This document shows, one piece after another, positions 33,493-42,236 of a DNA stretch of 64,000 nt. The number at the start of each line of letters is the position of its first letter. Position 1 is the first letter of the stretch. The notes beneath the pieces are model-generated. The model worked only from the letters and a program-made list of their open reading frames with translations, was not told the DNA's origin and did not search any database. Made by a program: the position numbers and the translations under genes. Origin of the DNA: Dokdonella sp. (GTDB lineage Bacteria > Pseudomonadota > Gammaproteobacteria > Xanthomonadales > Rhodanobacteraceae); assembly GCA_024707225.1 (NCBI GenBank), contig JANQAE010000001.1, positions 1,981,387-2,045,386 of the forward strand, written 5' to 3'.

Positions 33493-34404
33493 TCAAGTGC
33501 GCGCGCGCCGCTTGGCTTTACCGCGCGATGGCGTGGCCTGGGCTTCGATATGACGGATGACACTGGCGGCGACGTCGACACCGGTGGCGGCCTCGATGCC
33601 CTCAAGTCCCGGCGATGCGTTGACCTCCAGCACCAGCGGGCCGCGCTGCGAGCGCAACAGGTCGACGCCGGCCACGTCCAGACCAATCGCGCGGGCCGCC
33701 TTCAGCGCGGTGCGCCTCTCGTCGGGCGAGAGCGTCACGGCGGTCGCACTGCCGCCGCGATGCAGATTGGCCCTGAACTCACCTTCCGGCGCCTGCCGCC
33801 GCATCGCCGCGACGATCTTGCCGCCGACGACGAAACAGCGCAGGTCCGCGCCGCCGGCCTCGGCGATGAACTCCTGCACGAGGAAGTTGGCGTAGAGGCC
33901 GCGAAACGCTTCGATGACGCCCTGGGCGGCGGAGCGCTTCTCGGCCAGCAGCACACCCTGGCCCTGCGCGCCCTCGTTGAGCTTGATCACGTGCGGCGGG
34001 CTGCCGAGCATCGCGAGCAGGTCGGCCGTGTCGTCGGGGTTGTCGCCGAATACGGTCGTCGGCAGGCCGATCCGCTCGCGCGCCAGCAGCTGCAGCGAAC
34101 GCAGCTTGTCGCGCGCACGCAGGATCGCGTCGGAACCGTTGACGGCATGCACGCCCATCATCTCGAACTGACGCACGACCGCCGTGCCGTAGAACGCGAT
34201 CGAGGCGCCGATGCGCGGAATCACCGCGTCGAAGCCGCCGAGCACGCGGCCCTTGTAATGCATCTCGAACGCGCCGGGCGCGATGCGCAGGTAGCAGCGC
34301 AGCGGATCGAGCACGCGCGCCTGGTGGCCGCGCGCGCGCGCCGCCTCGACCAGCCGGCTCGTCGAGTACAGGGATGCATTGCGCGACAGGATCGCGATCT
34401 TCAT
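33493..34404 (-). CDS. RimK-type ATP-grasp ligase
   Basis: The 303-residue protein matches RimK, which adds glutamates to the C-terminus of ribosomal protein S6: [22 protein letters not shown] at the N-terminus, [28 protein letters not shown], the ATP-grasp loop [16 protein letters not shown], and [13 protein letters not shown] at the C-terminus. The ATG at 34404 matches the RimK N-terminus, while an in-frame ATG at 34641 would add a basic 79-residue stretch that is unlikely to be translated. S6 as the substrate is inferred. Confidence 0.9.
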   Translation of the reverse strand: MKIAILSRNASLYSTSRLVEAARARGHQARVLDPLRCYLRIAPGAFEMHYKGRVLGGFDAVIPRIGASIAFYGTAVVRQFEMMGVHAVNGSDAILRARDKLRSLQLLARERIGLPTTVFGDNPDDTADLLAMLGSPPHVIKLNEGAQGQGVLLAEKRSAAQGVIEAFRGLYANFLVQEFIAEAGGADLRCFVVGGKIVAAMRRQAPEGEFRANLHRGGSATAVTLSPDERRTALKAARAIGLDVAGVDLLRSQRGPLVLEVNASPGLEGIEAATGVDVAASVIRHIEAQATPSRGKAKRRART

Positions 34405-34815
34405 TGGCGCGGGCAGTTCGGAGCGATCCGTGGGACGGAAGTCGAAGCCGGGGCGCTGCGGTCGTCCGCAGTCCGCCTGGGGGCGGCGGGTTCTTCGATG
34501 GCGCGCCCGAGGACCTGCGGACTCGTCCGACGCGATTATCACACGCGACACGCGATGCGTGGGAGGGCCATTGCGACGCCCCGAGCCGACGCGCCGTCGC
34601 GAACGCGAAGCTTTAGGCGCCGACGCCTTCGTCGGCGGCACCCCTTCACTCTTCGATGACGACTCCCGCTGCCGAATGACCGATCGGCCCCGGGGGCTGC
34701 CAATGTTAATTCGGCGGACATTGCGCGCCGGCTAAGGTGGCGCGAGGTCGAGACGCCGCACGACCGGCTCCGCGACTCGCACGTCCAGCATCCGGATACC
34801 TGCCGCGGAACCGCC
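34405..34815. other. gene-free region between rimK-like and Nei-like genes
   Basis: No supported gene lies here. It must hold divergent promoters for the RimK-like (minus) and Nei-like (plus) genes. A hairpin GCCGACG-CCTT-CGTCGGC occurs near 34621-34640; no T-run follows. Confidence 0.4.
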
Positions 34816-35544
34816 ATGCCCGAAGGCCCATCGATCGTGATCCTGCGTGAAGCGGCGGCCAGGTTCCGCGGCAAGACCGTGCGCAGCGCATCGGGCAACA
34901 GCGCGCTCGACCTGGCCCGCATGGAGGGACGCCGTGTCGTCGCACTGAGAAGCTGGGGCAAGCATTTCCTGATCGAGTTCCGCGGCTTCAGCCTGCGCGT
35001 GCATCTGCTGATGTTCGGCACGTACCGGATCGACGAGCGCAAACCGGCGCCCGCCCGCGTCGCGCTGCGGTTCGACGACGGGGAGCTCAACTTCTACTCC
35101 GCATCCGTCAAGTACATCGAAGGTCCGCTCGAGGACACCTACGACTGGCGCGTCGACGTGCTCGACCCACAGTGGGATCCAAGGCTGGCCCGGCGCAAGC
35201 TCAAGGCGCAGCCCGAGACGCTGGTCTGCGATGCCCTGCTCGATCAGCAGGTTTTCACCGGCGTCGGCAACATCATCAAGAACGAGGTGTTGTTCCGGAT
35301 CGGCGTCCACCCTGAGTCTCGCGTCGGCGACCTGCCGCCGCGAAAACTCGGTGAACTGATCGCCCAGGCGCGGCAGTACAGCTTCGATTTCCTCGAATGG
35401 AAGAAGCGGTTCGTGCTGCGCCAGCACTGGCTGGTCCACACCAAGCGGACCTGTCCCCGCTGCGGCGGTCCGATCACCAAGACCTACCCCGGCGTCACGC
35501 ATCGTCGCACCTTCTTCTGCAGCCGGTGCCAGACGCGCTACTGA
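34816..35544 (+). CDS. Fpg/Nei-family DNA glycosylase (endonuclease VIII-like)
   Basis: This 242-residue base-excision repair enzyme begins MPEGPSI; the N-terminal Pro-Glu after Met removal is the catalytic pair of the family (E. coli Nei has PEGPE). RSWGKHFLIEF carries the conserved catalytic-loop lysine. The H2TH part includes LLDQQVFTGVGNIIKNEVLFRIGVHP, and the C-terminal zinc finger is CPRCGG-n-FFCSRCQ. It likely removes oxidised pyrimidines. It ends 56 bp before the left island junction. Confidence 0.9.
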   Translation: MPEGPSIVILREAAARFRGKTVRSASGNSALDLARMEGRRVVALRSWGKHFLIEFRGFSLRVHLLMFGTYRIDERKPAPARVALRFDDGELNFYSASVKYIEGPLEDTYDWRVDVLDPQWDPRLARRKLKAQPETLVCDALLDQQVFTGVGNIIKNEVLFRIGVHPESRVGDLPPRKLGELIAQARQYSFDFLEWKKRFVLRQHWLVHTKRTCPRCGGPITKTYPGVTHRRTFFCSRCQTRY

Positions 35545-35600
35545 AAGGTCGGCCGGTCGGCAGCCGCACCGGTGCCCGGCGATGCAGCCGGGCAGAACTG

Positions 35601-35621
35601 GAGCGGGTGAAGGGAATCGAA
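35601..35621. other. left attachment site (attL, tRNA 3'-end remnant)
   Basis: A 21-bp copy of the acceptor stem and T-arm end of tRNA-Gly (starts GAGCGGGTGAAGGGAATCGA) in the same orientation as the intact tRNA at 55433-55503. Identity stops after 21 bases, marking the crossover core. Neither side forms a complete tRNA. Confidence 0.9.
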
Positions 35622-35840
35622 TCCAACCCCTAAGTGGTTGAGTTAGAACGATTTCCCGACTGTCCAGGTGCGAGCTGGACTCCCGGTTGGACTAGTCTAA
35701 ACCACGTGCTGAAACCCCGGCAATGCAGTCGCCCAGCACGAGTCAGCGAAGGCTACCAGCTAGTCCGCGCAACCAAGGAGCCGCCTCATCACAACGGCTG
35801 GTTGATGGAGGCTCGATCGCCCTCGCTCTCTACTGCTTCA
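35622..35840. other. island left end, non-coding
   Basis: No gene is supported. A small inverted repeat GTCCAG-n7-CTGGAC lies at about 35661-35679; it could be an integrase or Xis arm site, but this is not established. Confidence 0.35.
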
Positions 35841-35870
35841 TTGGCATAATATGCCAATTCCCGTTATAGT
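35841..35870 (+). promoter_or_regulatory. parDE promoter with overlapping operator palindrome
   Basis: TTGGCATA-A-TATGCCAA (35841-35857) is a perfect palindrome with a one-base centre. Its TTGGCA also forms the -35, 18 bp from the -10 TATAGT (35865-35870). This is the layout expected for autorepression by ParD/ParDE. Confidence 0.65.
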
Positions 35871-35902
35871 GACCGTGCCTCAACCGCTTCGGAACAACGA
35901 TC

Positions 35903-36193
35903 ATGCCCACGCGCAACGTAGTGCTCAGCGACCACCAACACGATCTCGTTGAAACGCTGGTGCAATCCGGCCGCTACCAGAATGCCAGCGAAGTGCTGCG
36001 GGAGGGGCTGCGCCTGATCGAGGAACGCGAACGCGTCGAAGCAGCTAAGCTCAAGGCGCTCCAGCAGGCGGCCCGCCAGGGCTGGGAAGACGTGGCTGCC
36101 GGACGCCACACCGACGTCGCCAATGACCAGTTGGAAGACTTCATCGGGCAATTGGGTCAGCGGGCCGCTCGCCAGGTACAGACGGCAGGCTGA
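35903..36193 (+). CDS. parD: ParD-family antitoxin
   Basis: The 96 residues start with a ribbon-helix-helix DNA-binding motif (TRNVVLSDHQHDLVETLVQSGRYQNASEVLREGLRLIEER), followed by an acidic tail that binds the toxin. It belongs to the ParD/CC2985 family. It overlaps parE by ATGA, so the two are coupled, and an operator palindrome lies just upstream. As in other islands, the pair may stabilise the element. Confidence 0.93.
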   Translation: MPTRNVVLSDHQHDLVETLVQSGRYQNASEVLREGLRLIEERERVEAAKLKALQQAARQGWEDVAAGRHTDVANDQLEDFIGQLGQRAARQVQTAG

Positions 36194-36558
36194 TGGCCCG
36201 GTATCGGCTCTCCGCCGCGGCACAGTCCGACATCCTCGACATTTTGGCCTGGTCGCAAGCGCAGTTCGGCGAAGTGGCGCGCAGGCGGTACGAAGCCTTG
36301 ATCGTCGCGGCCTTACGCGATATCGCCACGCAACCGGATCGTCCTGGCAGTCTCGAACGCCCCGAACTCGGCACCGCGGTACGGTCTTGGCACCTGCGCC
36401 TGAGTCGTGAGCACGCCAGCACCGAGCTCGGGATCGTGCGGCATCCCCGGCATTTTCTGATCTACCGCCTGCAATCCGACGTGATCGTCATTGGCCGGGT
36501 TCTGCACGAGGCCATGGAACTGGCAAGCCATCTGGATCCGCAGACCTCCTGGGAATAG
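36193..36558 (+). CDS. parE: ParE/RelE-family toxin
   Basis: The 121-residue toxin has the family pattern: MARYRLSAAAQSDILDILAWSQAQFG, RRRYEALIVAAL, and the C-terminal strands HFLIYRLQSDVIVIGRVLHEAMEL. ParE toxins act on DNA gyrase; related RelE toxins cut mRNA, and the target here is inferred only. Translated with parD. Confidence 0.9.
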   Translation: MARYRLSAAAQSDILDILAWSQAQFGEVARRRYEALIVAALRDIATQPDRPGSLERPELGTAVRSWHLRLSREHASTELGIVRHPRHFLIYRLQSDVIVIGRVLHEAMELASHLDPQTSWE

Positions 36559-36706
36559 CCGGCTGGTAGACGCCCAGTCCGCCAGCGGTGAGCATGACGC
36601 GAGGTCGCGCTCCTCCAAGCGGCTCAATACACCAACACAAAGCGCGATCCTTCCCGACCCATGCAGAGTTTCGTGCGGCCACAGGCCGCTCCTAACCCTG
36701 TCCACG

Positions 36707-37027
36707 TCAGAACGCAGCGTCGCCCTCGATCTCCTCATCTAGATCAACGCCACTGCCGCCATGCGCTTGCATGGCGTGGATCAGCGCTTTCGGAAGCTGC
36801 TGGACGCGCTTGCCATGCCGGATATCCCGGGCCAGTACACCCAGGAATGCCTGGATGGCCGGATCTTCGTGTTCGCCCCTCGCACGACTGATCACGACCC
36901 AGCCATCGTCGTACACATCGAACGCCACGGCATCACCGCACCCCACCCCCAGCACCTGCCGAACCGCTCGCGGAAGGGTGAGTCGCCCCGTCGCAGTGAC
37001 GGTGGCCTGTTCACGAATGATCGACAT
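36707..37027 (-). CDS. AbrB/PrlF-type antitoxin (no adjacent toxin)
   Basis: The 106 residues have a SpoVT/AbrB swapped-hairpin at the N-terminus (IIREQATVTATGRLTLPRAVRQVLGVGCGDAVAFDVYDDGWVVISRA). The C-terminal tail (AIQAFLGVLARDI and the acidic end) resembles PrlF, the antitoxin of YhaV. A YhaV gene would be expected directly downstream, but only about 150 bp lie before parE and no frame there matches it. The ATG at 37027 has a GGAG site. Probably an orphan regulator. Confidence 0.8.
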   Translation of the reverse strand: MSIIREQATVTATGRLTLPRAVRQVLGVGCGDAVAFDVYDDGWVVISRARGEHEDPAIQAFLGVLARDIRHGKRVQQLPKALIHAMQAHGGSGVDLDEEIEGDAAF

Positions 37028-37214
37028 GGTCCGCTCCGCAACATCGTGCAGACCCACACTACACCCTCATCGTGAAACCCATCGCCCCGGGACGTACGGG
37101 CGAAAAGGCACACCACCGGGACTACGAGGAGTTCCGACGGCTGGCAACACCTCCGGGGCGAGGCATGTGTTAAAACCTATGCACTTTTTCATTCTGGCTG
37201 AGGTTTTCTATCAA

Positions 37215-37835
37215 ATGTCAGCACCCCGGGTCTCCCAGCGGGAACAGGCCCTCTCGCTGCTGGAAAGCCGCGGGATGATGCGTCTGCGTGAGTTCGGCGA
37301 CGCCGGGATTACGGCTGCGACCGTCTCACGGCTGGAACGGGATGGCGCGATCACGCGGCTGGCCCGGGGCCTGTACCGACTCACCGATGCAGAACTCGGC
37401 CAGCAGCACTCGCTGGCGAAGGTAGCCAAGCTGATCCCCAAGGGCGTCATCTGCCTGACCTCGGCGCTAGCCTTCCACGGTCTGACTGATCAGCTCCCCA
37501 CCCACGTCTGGGTGGCGCTGAGCAAGAAGGACTGGCGCCCTCGCATTACCTATCCCGCCGTGCGGATCGTCCGCTTCCCACCCGAACTGCTGACGACCAA
37601 CGTCGAACATCACGTGATCGGGCAGACCCCGGTCCCGATCTATGGTGTCACCAAGACGATCGTCGACCTGTTCCGCTACCGTCGCGTGATCGGGACACCA
37701 GTGGTCATCAAAGCAATGCGCGAAACACTACGTCAACGCAAGTCCACGCCTGCCGAGATCGCCCAACTCGCCATGCAGGCACGCGCATGGAAAGCCATGG
37801 CCCCTTACCTGACAATGATGGCCGCGCATGGATAA
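37215..37835 (+). CDS. AbiEi-type antitoxin (type IV toxin-antitoxin)
   Basis: The 206 residues match AbiEi: an N-terminal winged helix (RVSQREQALSLLESRGMMRLREFGDAGITAATVSRLERDGAITRLARGLYRL), then the DUF-type C-terminal domain with ICLTSALAFHGLTDQLPTHVWVALS and YGVTKTIVDLFRYR. AbiEi represses its own operon and counters AbiEii, a nucleotidyltransferase. In-frame ATGs occur slightly upstream (37180), but 37215 matches the family start. The expected downstream AbiEii gene is only a 17-codon remnant. Confidence 0.85.
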   Translation: MSAPRVSQREQALSLLESRGMMRLREFGDAGITAATVSRLERDGAITRLARGLYRLTDAELGQQHSLAKVAKLIPKGVICLTSALAFHGLTDQLPTHVWVALSKKDWRPRITYPAVRIVRFPPELLTTNVEHHVIGQTPVPIYGVTKTIVDLFRYRRVIGTPVVIKAMRETLRQRKSTPAEIAQLAMQARAWKAMAPYLTMMAAHG

Positions 37836-37881
37836 AAGCTCTGACCACAATCTGCCAGAAGCGGCCCTTCCCTATTCCTGA
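37828..37881 (+). pseudogene. remnant start of a presumed abiEii toxin gene
   Basis: An ATG overlapping the end of abiEi, as an AbiEii start normally does, reads MDKSSDHNLPEAALPYS and stops after 17 codons. Nothing downstream resembles the roughly 300-residue nucleotidyltransferase. The toxin gene has probably been deleted. Confidence 0.45.
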
Positions 37882-38542
37882 AAGGGTTCCCTAATCAAGC
37901 GGCCATGTCCATCGATGCTAACTTCGTGTGCCAGTTTGTCACGTGCCCTACGAGAAGGCTTGCTGAATGAGTAGCAGCACAGTTCGACCTACGAGGAACC
38001 TCGTCCCATGAGATCTGCAATCCTCACTTCGTCGAGCCCCCGTCGCGTTTTCCTGCTCCATCTGCGCAGCCAAAGCAACCTTGGCCAGCCCAAACAATAC
38101 CTGCGCATGTGGTGATAACCTGCTCATCGAGTTCCCGTCGTACTCGACCAACATGTTTAGTACGTGAGTAGTCCGCGACATATCGTCGATGTGTCGCGCG
38201 GCGATGTCGTCGATGTTCGTAGCACGGCCTGGGGCCGGCCTGCGAGAAACCTAGACCGACACCTTCGACATGCTGCGAAATCAGATGCGGTATCCCGCTA
38301 ATCTTCCAGTCGAGGCCCCCAATGCCAGCCATCGTGGTTGAGCTCGACGACTAGGCGTTCCAACGCTCCTCGGGCCGTTCCTGCTCAACGCTAGCCTAGC
38401 TGGCGCAAGCCCGGGACAGCGAGGCTTAGCGCAAGCGCGAGGGGCGATGGCGCTTCCATTAGGCAGTCGGATTGCGTTAAGGCTTACACTGGCGGGGCCA
38501 GATCACGCGTTAGGCTCACCTCTCGACCCAACGGACACCTTC
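37882..38542. other. mostly gene-free, lower-GC region
   Basis: This 660-bp stretch separates the AbiEi gene from the GIY-YIG gene. It is lower in GC than the core chromosome. Apart from the doubtful small minus-strand gene below, I see no gene, repeat or insertion sequence; it presumably holds the promoter of the GIY-YIG/DGQHR pair. Confidence 0.4.
37948..38181 (-). CDS. doubtful small hypothetical protein
   Basis: A 77-residue reading frame (MSRTTHVLNMLVEYDGNSMS, then a helical stretch LFGLAKVALAAQMEQENA) has reasonable amino-acid composition. It lacks a clear ribosome site and a family match, and could be a gene fragment. Confidence 0.25.
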   Translation of the reverse strand: MSRTTHVLNMLVEYDGNSMSRLSPHAQVLFGLAKVALAAQMEQENATGARRSEDCRSHGTRFLVGRTVLLLIQQAFS

Positions 38543-39070
38543 ATGACCTTGCCGCCGGACGAACTCACCGACTTCGTGCAGAAGGTGCACGACACGCTCG
38601 GCAAGTTTCGGCTATCTGTCATCGTGTCCCCCAAGACCTTACGCTTCAACAGCTACTGCATCACGGGTCTAGTATGGCGGTCGATCAGGTTTGATCGCTC
38701 CGAGTTCAAGAAGCTGCCCAAGGACAAGCGCGGCATCTATGCCTTCGTACTAGTCGAACCGAACGCCATGCTGCCTCCGCACGGATATGTCCTATACATT
38801 GGCATCGCCGGCAAGGACTCCGATCGATCTCTGCGCGATCGCTGTCGCGACTATCTCAACAGCAAGCGCCTGGTAAAGAAGCGTGAGGGCATCGCCTTCG
38901 CGATCGGCAACTGGCGCGAGGTGCTGCACCTATACTACGCCCCGGTCGATGACACGGTGTCGGCTAGTGACCTCAAATTACTCGAGGAGCAGCTGAACGC
39001 CGCGCTGTTGCCGCCATATTCGCGGGCGGACATCGAGGCACAAACCAAAAAGCTGACGAAGGCCTTTTAA
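38543..39070 (+). CDS. GIY-YIG nuclease-fold protein
   Basis: This 175-residue protein has the GIY-YIG core: KRGIYAFVL (GIY at 64-66), 20 residues on, GYVLYIGIAG (YIG at 85-87), then basic RDRCRDYL with candidate catalytic Arg. The C-terminal LEEQLNAALLPPYS carries the family's Glu and PPY(S/N) end. The first about 60 residues are not part of the fold. I chose 38543 because the upstream in-frame stretch looks non-coding. It is separated from the DGQHR gene by only 2 bp, implying one operon. It could be the nuclease of the Ssp-linked system; activity is unproven. Confidence 0.75.
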   Translation: MTLPPDELTDFVQKVHDTLGKFRLSVIVSPKTLRFNSYCITGLVWRSIRFDRSEFKKLPKDKRGIYAFVLVEPNAMLPPHGYVLYIGIAGKDSDRSLRDRCRDYLNSKRLVKKREGIAFAIGNWREVLHLYYAPVDDTVSASDLKLLEEQLNAALLPPYSRADIEAQTKKLTKAF

Positions 39071-39072
39071 TC

Positions 39073-40341
39073 ATGGCGACCAAGCACGCGAAGATCATCC
39101 TGCCCGCCCTGCGCGGCGTCATGGGCAACTGGGTCTACTATTCGAGCCTGATGAATCTCAAGGAAGTCAGTGAGCGGATCCACTTCGCTCGAGAAGTGCA
39201 CAAGAGCCAACAGCTGTCTGACATGATCCAGCGCCAGCTCAAGGAAAGCCGCGGCGCACAGATCGCCAGCTACCTTAAGACGCAGCCCGAGCGCTTCTTC
39301 AACTCGCTGGTCGTTGCGACATATGGCGGTCGCCCCAACTGGCACGCGGTGGACACGGTCAAGGCACATACCACGGGACACGAGCTCAATGCGCTGGACG
39401 AGGAGACGGTCTCTTCAATCGGGTTTCTTACCCTACACGGCGACGAGAAGCTGTTTACGCTCGACGGCCAGCACCGCTTGGCGGGCATCAAGCACGCCGT
39501 CCAGCGCGGCATCAAGCAAGACCCCTTCGATGAGCTGTCCGTCATCTTCGTCGCGCATGCCACCACCAAGTCGGGATTGGAGCGGACGCGGCGCCTATTC
39601 ACCACGCTCAACAAGACGGCTCGACCGGTCTCCAAGGGAGACACCATCGCCCTGGACGAAGATGACGTCATGGCCATCTGCGTGCGACGCCTGATCGAGG
39701 ACACGAAGCTGTTTGCTGACGATCGGATCGCCTTCGTTGCGAGCAACAATATGCCGGTGGCCAACACCACCGCGCTGACGACAATCGGCACCCTGTATGA
39801 CGTGCTGACGATCCTGTTCTCCGGCTCCACTTGGGACCTCAAGCGCAATAAGAGCGAGTTGTCTCATGAGCGCCCTTCCGATACGAAACTCGACCAGTAT
39901 TTCGCCTATGCCGTACGCTACTTCGAACTGCTTCGCAAACATTTTCCGGAGCTCAAGTCCTTCTTTGCCCCCGCCAACACCTCACGCGTTGTGAAAAAGC
40001 ACCGTGGTGCGCACGGCGGCACGATGATGTTCCGCCCCATCGGGTTGGAGGTGATGACCCGCGTCGTAGCGCGACTGACGCAGGACATGACGCTCGAGGC
40101 TGCAGTCCGACGCGCAGCAGCGCTGCCTCGCGACCTAAGCAAGGCCCCCTACGTCGGGCTGATGTGGGACCCGCAGCGCCACAACATCACGGCCCACAAG
40201 ACCGCCCTGCGGGAGGTGCTGTTGCACATGCTGGGCGATTATTCGAAGTGGTCCGAGACCACGCTGCGCAGCCGGTATCGCAAGGAATCTGGATTGCCCC
40301 GGGCGGCACTGCCGAAGCGGCTGCCGGCAGCACGGCGCTGA
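39073..40341 (+). CDS. DGQHR-domain (DndB-like) protein
   Basis: The 422-residue protein carries the motif LFTLDGQHRLAGIKHAVQRG (DGQHR at 131-135) of the DndB/DGQHR family, distantly ParB-like. Further family-like segments are RRLFTTLNKTARPVSKGDTIALDEDDVMAICVRRLI and NNMPVANTTALTTIGTLYDVL. DndB homologues accompany phosphorothioate modification genes and repress their transcription; other DGQHR proteins occur in 7-deazaguanine systems, but no DpdA is here. It follows the GIY-YIG gene by 2 bp and converges on the receiver gene. Likely a regulator or DNA-binding part of the island system. Confidence 0.85.
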   Translation: MATKHAKIILPALRGVMGNWVYYSSLMNLKEVSERIHFAREVHKSQQLSDMIQRQLKESRGAQIASYLKTQPERFFNSLVVATYGGRPNWHAVDTVKAHTTGHELNALDEETVSSIGFLTLHGDEKLFTLDGQHRLAGIKHAVQRGIKQDPFDELSVIFVAHATTKSGLERTRRLFTTLNKTARPVSKGDTIALDEDDVMAICVRRLIEDTKLFADDRIAFVASNNMPVANTTALTTIGTLYDVLTILFSGSTWDLKRNKSELSHERPSDTKLDQYFAYAVRYFELLRKHFPELKSFFAPANTSRVVKKHRGAHGGTMMFRPIGLEVMTRVVARLTQDMTLEAAVRRAAALPRDLSKAPYVGLMWDPQRHNITAHKTALREVLLHMLGDYSKWSETTLRSRYRKESGLPRAALPKRLPAARR

Positions 40342-40374
40342 GCGTCTGAGTCGGGTGGGCAGGGCGTGCGTCGC

Positions 40375-42234
40375 CTAGGGCGCACTCCATACCAGCACAA
40401 GGATCTTCTCTGCGTTGCGGGTGTCCTGTAGCAACGGCTCAAGCCCAGATCGTGCATCCGCAACGCTGGATGGCGCCGCCGCTCTGTATACGCACACCGC
40501 GCGGCCGCCCACGTCCTGCTTACTCCCCGGCTTGATCGCCATCCCGGTCAGAAGCGCCACCACCGCAGCGTCAAGTACGCCGCCGTGCGTCGTGAGCAAT
40601 GCATCCACTGATGCCAAGTCCAGATGCAACTCGTGGGTCTTGGCCTTGGGGCGTTGGATCGCGTGCCCGTCTAGTGCCAAACCCTCGAGCGCGTCGGTCT
40701 CCACCGCAGCTGCCAAGTTGCCAGCCCGCACCGCGCAGCCGACTAGGCGCCAAGCCGACAGCGTAACCGGCAGCCCCACACGCGCCATGCGCGCGCCGTA
40801 CTGCGCTGCAATGTCCTGCGCGCGATCGGGCCGCAGCTCACCCACCACCTGCCAACCGGTGCCGTAGGTGACGCCGAAGGCTTGGATCGACTCGGCACGC
40901 ACGTCCCGCAGGTTCCAGGTCAGCACGTGATTTTCCGAGTGCGCCATCATCGCGCTCATCGACACGTAGTAGTTGCCGTCCAAGGTCACCGACGGCAGCG
41001 TGTGCTGGCCGCGCACGAACAACACGGTGGAACTGCCGAAGTCCGCTTCCTTGGCCTGCGCCAGATCGCAGGCCTGGGTGATGTTGAGCCACTCGCCGCC
41101 CTGAGGGTCGCGCAGCACCATGCCGAAACGAATGTTTCGCTGCAGCCAGCACGCCTGTTCCAGTGAATCGGCGCCGGCGGGATACGCCGGCAGCACCGGC
41201 GCACCCTCGCGCCACTCCATGCTGTGCATCAGGCCGTGGATCGCCGCGCGAGAGTCTCCGATCTCGGCGGTGGGCGACAACAGATTGGCGGTGCGGTGCG
41301 CGGCAAGCACCTCATCGAGCTGTTGCAGCGCCGGGCGCATGCCGCCGTCAAGCTCCAGGCTCGACAAAAGACGCCGGCTCACGGCGTCCTCGACATAGCG
41401 CACGTAGTCGTCGTTGTCCTTGGAGGCCAACTCATGCAGCAGGTCCATCGCCTGCAGGTCGAGTTCCCACAGGCGGCTGGCCGTGGCGGTTGCCGAGGCG
41501 GTCAGGGCCGTTCCAGTCTGTTCGATGAATCGCTCCAGCTTGACCACGTCACCGCGATCACTGGCCAGCTGCCACAAGGCGGCCCGCCAAGCGACCAAGT
41601 GCGTATCGGTGCGGGGCTTTTCCATGATCCGCATGCGCGAACTGGAGATCTTGAGCTCGGGGCGAATGCTCTTGAAATCGTGCTTAAGACGCGTCTCGTG
41701 CGAGGACATCAGGATGACCTGTAGCGGCAAGTCCTCTTCGTGGTGTGTGTCTAGCACCTCGCGGATAAACGGCAGGGTCGCGTCGGTCATAGTATCGACC
41801 AAGAAGTAGTCGACGATCATGAGATCGTAGATTGCGTCATGGGGCAGTCGCGGCGTGGGATAGGTGTGGATGTTCGCCTCGGTAATGCCCAGTTCCTTGA
41901 GCAACGCGATCACTCGCAGCACCGGCTCAGCGCGATCGGTGCGGGCCGCCAGCACCGCCTCGGCCGCGGCACGCAGTCGCGCGGGAGCCTGATTGCGGAT
42001 GGCCTCTTCCGCGAGGGGCTCGGCGAGATCGTCGAGGCCATCGGGATTGTGCCCTTCACGCCTCAGCAAGTCGACGTATGCCACCCGGTCGGGATCGGCG
42101 CGATCGTTGAGCGCGGCCGCCGCGTGGGGATTTTCGATCTGCAAGTCGGCTGAAGTGATGCGCTTGGACAGGTCATCGTCAACGATCGCGACGCGCACGA
42201 TCTGTGCTTCGGTCAGCTTGGCCGTAATGTTCAT
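40375..42234 (-). CDS. receiver-domain protein with large unrecognised C-terminal region
   Basis: This 619-residue protein starts with a modified receiver domain: acidic pocket in VRVAIVDDDL (Asp 19-21), phospho-acceptor candidate Asp142 in LMIVDYFL, Ser in VILMSSHE (near 177) and Lys206 in RIMEKPR. An insertion of about 90 residues separates the acidic pocket from Asp142. Residues about 220-619 have no domain I recognise; an all-helical part precedes a beta-rich end that includes YYVSMSAMMAHSENHVLTWNLRD. It starts 2 bp after the GHKL gene, an obvious partner. Output unknown. Confidence 0.75.
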   Translation of the reverse strand: MNITAKLTEAQIVRVAIVDDDLSKRITSADLQIENPHAAAALNDRADPDRVAYVDLLRREGHNPDGLDDLAEPLAEEAIRNQAPARLRAAAEAVLAARTDRAEPVLRVIALLKELGITEANIHTYPTPRLPHDAIYDLMIVDYFLVDTMTDATLPFIREVLDTHHEEDLPLQVILMSSHETRLKHDFKSIRPELKISSSRMRIMEKPRTDTHLVAWRAALWQLASDRGDVVKLERFIEQTGTALTASATATASRLWELDLQAMDLLHELASKDNDDYVRYVEDAVSRRLLSSLELDGGMRPALQQLDEVLAAHRTANLLSPTAEIGDSRAAIHGLMHSMEWREGAPVLPAYPAGADSLEQACWLQRNIRFGMVLRDPQGGEWLNITQACDLAQAKEADFGSSTVLFVRGQHTLPSVTLDGNYYVSMSAMMAHSENHVLTWNLRDVRAESIQAFGVTYGTGWQVVGELRPDRAQDIAAQYGARMARVGLPVTLSAWRLVGCAVRAGNLAAAVETDALEGLALDGHAIQRPKAKTHELHLDLASVDALLTTHGGVLDAAVVALLTGMAIKPGSKQDVGGRAVCVYRAAAPSSVADARSGLEPLLQDTRNAEKILVLVWSAP

Positions 42235-42236
42235 GC

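Noticed and set aside
35601-35720. A second tRNA gene at the left junction
   Set aside because: Only the 21-bp 3' end of the tRNA matches; no D-arm, anticodon arm or acceptor partner can be folded from the following bases.
36313-36738. A possible YhaV toxin partner of the PrlF-type antitoxin
   Set aside because: The frame after the antitoxin stop (starting VDRVRSGLWPHETLHG) has none of the YhaV motifs and runs antisense to parE.
38024-38332. Minus-strand reading frame of 102 residues in the gap before the GIY-YIG gene
   Set aside because: It has a Cys/Arg-rich end, no ribosome site and overlaps the slightly better frame at 37948-38181; no protein family resemblance.
39073-40341. 7-deazaguanine (Dpd) modification system, since DpdB is also a DGQHR protein
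   Set aside because: No TGT-like DpdA or preQ0 pathway genes occur; the neighbours are sulfur-transfer genes.
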